From Campylobacterota bacterium (GTDB lineage Bacteria > Campylobacterota > Campylobacteria > Campylobacterales > Nitratiruptoraceae), in NCBI GenBank assembly GCA_013153095.1, contig JAADFB010000028.1, forward strand, positions 1-37,382: a stretch of 37,382 bases of DNA, given 5' to 3'. Position 1 is the first letter of the stretch. The number at the start of each line of letters is the position of its first letter. The position numbers and the translations under genes are program-made. Below are positions 34,306 through 37,382 of the stretch, in pieces. The notes under the pieces were generated by a model that was given only the letters and a program-made list of their open reading frames with translations, searched no databases and was not told the origin of the DNA.

Positions 34306-35552
34306 TGAGGTATTACAATGTGGTAGTTTTAAGCAAAGGTAGAAAGAACGCCTTTATCGTCAAATCTGGCAATAAAAAAGAGGCGTTAGAGAAAGCAAAA
34401 CTTAAATCGGGAGGGGTAGTAGTTAGGATAGAGGAAACTTCTCCTCCAATTGAAGAGCAGATTAATGAGTTAAAAAAACAGTTTGCGGCACTAAATAAAC
34501 GGGCTAAGATAAAAAGGGCTACCCTAATTGCAACCATTAGGCAGTTAGCGGTAATGACAAATGCGGGTATTCCTATCAACGATGCGTTAACTGAGATCGC
34601 AAACAACACTACCGATATTAGACTTAAAACTATCTTTACAGAGATCGCGGAGAATATCAACGCTGGAATTAGTCTATCCCATTCGGTAGAAAAGTATAAG
34701 GATGAATTAGGAACTTTGACGGTTACGATGATCCGTTTGGGAGAACAAACTGGGGATATGGCTTACTCCCTTTTTACCTTAGCGGATATTTTAGAGCAAA
34801 TTGATGAAAATGTTAGAAAGTTTAAGAAAGCGATCCGCTACCCTTTAATAACTTTAACTGCGATGGCGATCGCTTTTACGATTTTGATTAGTTACGTCGT
34901 TCCTAAATTTAAAGCTATCTTTGCAAAATTCAATGCAGAACTACCTCTTCCTACCAAAATTCTACTTATCCTAGAACACTTTATCAACACCTACGGACTT
35001 TATCTTTTAGGCGGGATTGTTGTGGGTATAACCGTTTTGGTCTACCTTTACCGTTTAAGTCCAGATTTTAAATACACGATGGATAAGCTTTTCTTACGGG
35101 TTTACCTTTTAAAAGATATTATCTTTTATGCTCAGCTTAATAGATTTATTTTGGTATTAACCGAATTGATTAAAGCTGGAATTCCGATAGTAGATGCATT
35201 AGATAATTCGTTAAAGATGGTCTCCAACAGTTATTTAAAAGAGCGACTTAGCGTAGTAAAGACGATGGTTGAAAAGGGTAGCTCAATTGAAGAAGCTTTT
35301 AGGGAGACTGAGCTGTTTGAAAGTATGATTTTACAAATGATTTCAGCGGGTGAAGCTAGTGGACAGTTGGATAATATGCTTCAAAAAATTAGCGAGTATT
35401 ACGGGATGAAATTTGATTACATTTTAGATAACCTCTCTAGCTACATTGAGCCGATAATGTTAGCTATTATCGCCTCTTTAGTTTTACTGCTAGCATTGGG
35501 GATTTTCTTACCGATGTGGGATATGGCAAAAGTTATCAATGGGGGAGGGTAA
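34302..35552 (+). CDS. mshG: GspF/PilC-type platform protein, MshG / CtsF-like
   Basis: The 416-residue inner-membrane platform protein has two GspF domains: TLIATIRQLAVMTNAGIPIN DALTEI and later RFILVLTELIKAGIPIVDAL with SNSYLKERL. Three membrane helices lie near residues 180-202, 228-250 and 385-408. It couples the MshE-type ATPase to pilin assembly. Starts at ATG 34302, overlapping the mshE stop; ATG 34305 is equally possible. Last gene of the operon; the opposing gene ends nine bases away. Confidence 0.88.
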   Translation: MMRYYNVVVLSKGRKNAFIVKSGNKKEALEKAKLKSGGVVVRIEETSPPIEEQINELKKQFAALNKRAKIKRATLIATIRQLAVMTNAGIPINDALTEIANNTTDIRLKTIFTEIAENINAGISLSHSVEKYKDELGTLTVTMIRLGEQTGDMAYSLFTLADILEQIDENVRKFKKAIRYPLITLTAMAIAFTILISYVVPKFKAIFAKFNAELPLPTKILLILEHFINTYGLYLLGGIVVGITVLVYLYRLSPDFKYTMDKLFLRVYLLKDIIFYAQLNRFILVLTELIKAGIPIVDALDNSLKMVSNSYLKERLSVVKTMVEKGSSIEEAFRETELFESMILQMISAGEASGQLDNMLQKISEYYGMKFDYILDNLSSYIEPIMLAIIASLVLLLALGIFLPMWDMAKVINGGG

Positions 35553-35561
35553 AACCTCACC

Positions 35562-36860
35562 CTAAAAAAAGAGGTTAAAAGAGATTTTAAATTGAGTGTC
35601 ATCCTCTCCGTTTAACGCTTCAGCATAAGAGCCAATGAGATGTAACATAGCAAAGTCGTTTAAAATTGTGCTATACATCAAGGAATAACCAGTTTCACTA
35701 TCGTCATTGTCATCTAAACCGTAGTTGATAATTCCTCTTAGGAAATGGTTTCTTTTTAAACGGTAAAGGATAGAGTTTTCAATTCCCTTATACTCCCCTT
35801 TTCGATCATTATCGCTATAAACCAAAATAGAGGTTAAGTACCAATCTCCAAACCCCTTTTCAATAGGTAGTAAAATGGAGTTGGTATCGATCCCTTTCTC
35901 CTCCTTAGCACTATAAAGTAATCCCACTTTCCACCCGTTATCAAAAAAGTATCTTAATCCTCCTAAAAACTGCTCATCGTCTCCGCTTGAATGTTGATTA
36001 GGTTGTTGATTGTGGGTAGGGCGTTGAGAAGGTCTATTTTTTACTAAGAGTCGTTTTTTATTTCCATTCCCATAATTACCACTGGTAGGGCGCCCGTTAC
36101 CTTGTCCGTAACCGTTACCTTGTCCGTAACCGTTACCTTGTCCGTAACCGTTACCTTGTCCGTAACCGTTACCTTGCATTCCCCCGTGGTTATTATCTCC
36201 GTGGGCTACCGTCTCTCCATAAGAAACTAGAAAAAGGAGTTTATTGTTGTACAAGTAAGAGTACTCAGCCCCTTTAAAATTGCCTATCCCTGCTCTTTGT
36301 AAAGGGGATTTGTACATATCTCTTCCCCTAGCACCGGAAGGGATTCCGTGTAATCCATTATCTGAAAATGCTCGTTGAATATTTCCCAATTGGGTAAAAG
36401 GTGCCAAAAGTCCCGCTCTTAAGAGATGTTGAGGTTCTTGAAAAGCTATGTTTATGTATGCAGTTGAAGAACCCTCTTCAAACAGTTTAGGGGCGTTTTT
36501 GTTATTTGTATTGATGTTTTGTTTAGTAGAACCAAAAAAGGAGAGATACTTGTTAGCAGTTCCCGCAAAATAGAGTTTAATTTTTCCGGTAAGTTTCCTA
36601 TCTGCATCTTTGTCACTGTAGTTAAATCCTGCCATCATTCCAAAGGGTTCATATTCAGTTTTACCTTCAATAAACTCTTTTAAGGTCGCCTTATCTCCTT
36701 CACTAAACCTAAAACCGTTCCTTAAAAACCTCTCCCCTACATCGTTTAACATAGGGATATTTGTGTGGCACGCAAAACAGCTGGTTTTGTACTCTCTAGC
36801 AAATTGAGGTAGCGCCCAGCTTAGATGGATCGAAATAAGAAGCAAAAGTAAAAATCTCAT
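35562..36860 (-). CDS. Cyc2-like fused monoheme cytochrome / outer-membrane barrel
   Basis: The 432-residue protein has a signal peptide (residues 1-16, ending SWA), then LPQFAREYKTSCFACHTNIP with one heme c site (C28, C31, H32), and NDVGERFLRNGFRF. This resembles the N-terminus of Cyc2 fused cytochrome-porins (P-x-FAR, CxxCH, P-x-L, G-x-x-F, NG-F/Y). The remainder is beta-rich and ends QFKISFNLFF, an outer-membrane barrel signal. Residues about 225-295 are a low-complexity, probably surface-exposed loop containing 4.5 copies of GNGYGQ. Length matches Cyc2 proteins, some of which oxidise Fe(II); activity here is inference. AAGGAGGTGAG directly precedes ATG. Confidence 0.6.
   Translation of the reverse strand: MRFLLLLLISIHLSWALPQFAREYKTSCFACHTNIPMLNDVGERFLRNGFRFSEGDKATLKEFIEGKTEYEPFGMMAGFNYSDKDADRKLTGKIKLYFAGTANKYLSFFGSTKQNINTNNKNAPKLFEEGSSTAYINIAFQEPQHLLRAGLLAPFTQLGNIQRAFSDNGLHGIPSGARGRDMYKSPLQRAGIGNFKGAEYSYLYNNKLLFLVSYGETVAHGDNNHGGMQGNGYGQGNGYGQGNGYGQGNGYGQGNGRPTSGNYGNGNKKRLLVKNRPSQRPTHNQQPNQHSSGDDEQFLGGLRYFFDNGWKVGLLYSAKEEKGIDTNSILLPIEKGFGDWYLTSILVYSDNDRKGEYKGIENSILYRLKRNHFLRGIINYGLDDNDDSETGYSLMYSTILNDFAMLHLIGSYAEALNGEDDTQFKISFNLFF
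36094..36176. repeat. 18-bp in-frame tandem repeat, 4.6 copies
   Basis: CCGTTACCTTGTCCGTAA begins at 36094, 36112, 36130, 36148 and 36166 (last copy 11 bases). The copies are identical at the base level. Read on the minus strand each unit adds GNGYGQ to the Cyc2-like protein, so copy-number change would lengthen or shorten a loop without a frameshift. Confidence 0.95.
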
Positions 36861-36941
36861 CTCACCTCCTTAATTTTCTTGCGCGCTGATGATAACTAAT
36901 CTGTATGAAAAAAGTGTTAATATTTAGCGCCTATTTTTCTC

Positions 36942-36970
36942 TTGACTTTTTGGTAAAAATTAGGTAAAAT
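36942..36970 (+). promoter_or_regulatory. Orphan rightward sigma70-like promoter
   Basis: TTGACT (36942-36947), a 17-base spacer and TAAAAT (36965-36970) form a well-spaced promoter reading rightward into DNA that has no plus-strand gene. Transcription would begin near 36977. Confidence 0.4.
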
Positions 36971-36979
36971 TAAAAAATA

Positions 36980-37000
36980 ATTATCTGGCTAGAGGCCATT
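36980..37000. repeat. 21-bp operator-like element, copy 1
   Basis: ATTATCTGGCTAGAGGCC plus ATT matches copy 2 (37042-37062) at 17 of 21 bases. Each copy carries a GGC...GCC inverted repeat. It covers roughly -1 to +20 of the predicted leftward transcript start. Confidence 0.6.
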
Positions 37001-37005
37001 GATAT

Positions 37006-37011
37006 ATTATA
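37006..37011 (-). promoter_or_regulatory. -10 element for the Cyc2-like gene
   Basis: TATAAT on the minus strand inside the palindrome GATATATTATATC (37001-37013). It predicts a start near 36999 and a leader of about 140 bases before ATG 36860. Confidence 0.45.
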
Positions 37012-37041
37012 TCTAACTCTTCTCTATATTTATATACAATC

Positions 37042-37062
37042 ATTATCAGGCTAAAAGCCCTT
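37042..37062. repeat. 21-bp operator-like element, copy 2, with Fur-like half site
   Basis: ATTATCAGGCTAAAAGCC plus CTT. On the minus strand GATAATGAT (37039-37047) equals the first nine bases of the classical Fur box; the other half is poorly matched. It sits about -43 to -63 from the predicted leftward start. Confidence 0.55.
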
Positions 37063-37168
37063 CTCAAATCTTTCTAGTGGATTTTTTCCTTCTTTTTTAA
37101 ATTTCTTTGGAAGTTGGTTAAAAAAGAGGTGGGAAAGTAGAAGCTAAGAAGATTACCAAAATAGTTTA

Positions 37169-37187
37169 AGACGGGATTTCCCCGTCT
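37169..37187 (-). terminator. Terminator-like hairpin after mrp
   Basis: A 7-bp stem (AGACGGG / CCCGTCT) with a five-base loop overlaps the mrp stop codon and, reading leftward, is followed by TAAACTATTTT. The U-rich tract is interrupted, so strength is uncertain. Confidence 0.5.
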
Positions 37188-37382
37188 ATCTCATAGAGCA
37201 AGCGCTCATTCCCGGAGGAGTTGTAGGTTGAATCATCTCATTACTTACTCCTCCCTCTTCGTTTACCTTTTCGATAAAATGCCACAACTTATTAGCCGCT
37301 TGATGGTATCGTTTAGCCGTTTCGCTATCAGGATGATAGTAAACTACCGGTTTACCCTCATCTCCACCTTCTCTAATTGCGG
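37186..37382 (-). CDS. Mrp/ApbC-family Fe-S carrier ATPase, C-terminal part
   Basis: The last 64 residues of a leftward gene that begins outside the window. Reading from 37380 the protein is AIREGGDEGKPVVYYHPDSE, then TAKRYHQAANKLWHFIEKVN, and it ends in IQPTTPPGMSACSMR. The IREGGDEGKPVV segment and the following helix are diagnostic of the Mrp/NBP35 P-loop ATPases that carry iron-sulfur clusters; the Walker motifs lie outside the window. A Cys near the very end (SACSMR) is common in the Campylobacterota form. Confidence 0.85.
   Translation of the reverse strand, partial: AIREGGDEGKPVVYYHPDSETAKRYHQAANKLWHFIEKVNEEGGVSNEMIQPTTPPGMSACSMR

Larger units (their letters stand above)
36861..37185. 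other. AT-rich intergenic region with divergent control elements
   Basis: About 325 bases with no plausible coding frame on either strand. It holds a leftward -10 (37006-37011) for the Cyc2-like gene, two 21-bp near-repeats, a rightward sigma70-like promoter (36942-36970) with no gene after it, and the terminator-like hairpin at the mrp end. Confidence 0.8.

Noticed and set aside
35553-35576. Terminator between mshG and the Cyc2-like gene
   Set aside because: AACCTC/GAGGTT gives only a 6-bp stem around a 12-base loop with no clear U-run on the plus strand, and it lies mostly in the last codons of the opposing gene.
36094-36176. CRISPR-like short repeats
   Set aside because: Units are contiguous with no spacers and are in frame with a coding sequence, so this is a coding tandem repeat.
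37001-37013. GATATATTATATC palindrome as a separate operator
   Set aside because: It is best explained as the -10 itself; such AT palindromes are frequent by chance in this region.
37098-37185. Small plus-strand gene after the orphan promoter
   Set aside because: All frames stop within a few codons and no start with a ribosome site gives a credible peptide.

Overview
The window is a gene-dense stretch of a low-GC Campylobacterota (epsilonproteobacterial) chromosome. Several things point there: an Escherichia-like TrmA, a COG3400 TrkA-C protein, the pdxJ-pdxA pair, a small membrane gene directly after atpB, 5-formyl-THF cyclo-ligase followed by rny, and promoters that carry an extended -10 (TGnTAnAAT) with no clear -35. 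The set resembles free-living, vent- or sulfur-associated lineages, but I cannot assign a genus. No rRNA, tRNA, insertion sequence, phage or CRISPR array was found.

Layout: positions 1-5219 hold a rightward run: the end of a UbiD-family decarboxylase, an RqcP-like S4 protein, trpD, tsaE, lptB, a TIGR02757/DUF2400 protein, atpB, a small membrane protein and a short ThiE/TenI-like protein. A leftward COG3400 protein (5216-6622) diverges from tgt-pdxJ-pdxA (6645-9433). Leftward genes for a MTH1187-type thiamine-binding protein and MurA follow, then a small methyltransferase and a leftward trmA. From 12661 to 18429 a tight rightward operon carries glmU, coaBC, uppS, a prepilin peptidase, lptF and truA. 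A leftward block (18426-22877) holds a Memo protein, an outer-membrane barrel protein, radA, ftsY and a thioredoxin-like lipoprotein. The rightward 5-formyl-THF cyclo-ligase, rny, a small barrel protein and era lead into the main accessory locus.

Positions 26546-35552 are one nine-gene operon in the order of an MSHA-type pilus / Campylobacter Cts transformation locus: a PilM-PilN fusion (MshI-like), MshJ-like, MshK-like, MshL secretin, MshM/CtsP-like ATPase, TPR protein (MshN/CtsX-like position), an unrecognised secreted protein, MshE/CtsE ATPase and MshG/CtsF platform protein. No pilin gene is present here. The prepilin peptidase that would process the pilins lies about 10 kb away.

The leftward gene at 35562-36860 is the most unusual. 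It encodes a signal peptide, one CXXCH heme site in a context like the N-terminus of Cyc2 (fused cytochrome-porin), a probable beta-barrel ending in Phe, and an in-frame 18-bp tandem repeat coding for GNGYGQ. Its roughly 320-bp upstream region has a candidate promoter bracketed by two near-identical 21-bp elements 62 bp apart, with a Fur-like half site, plus an orphan rightward promoter. The window ends in the C-terminus of an Mrp/ApbC-family ATPase.
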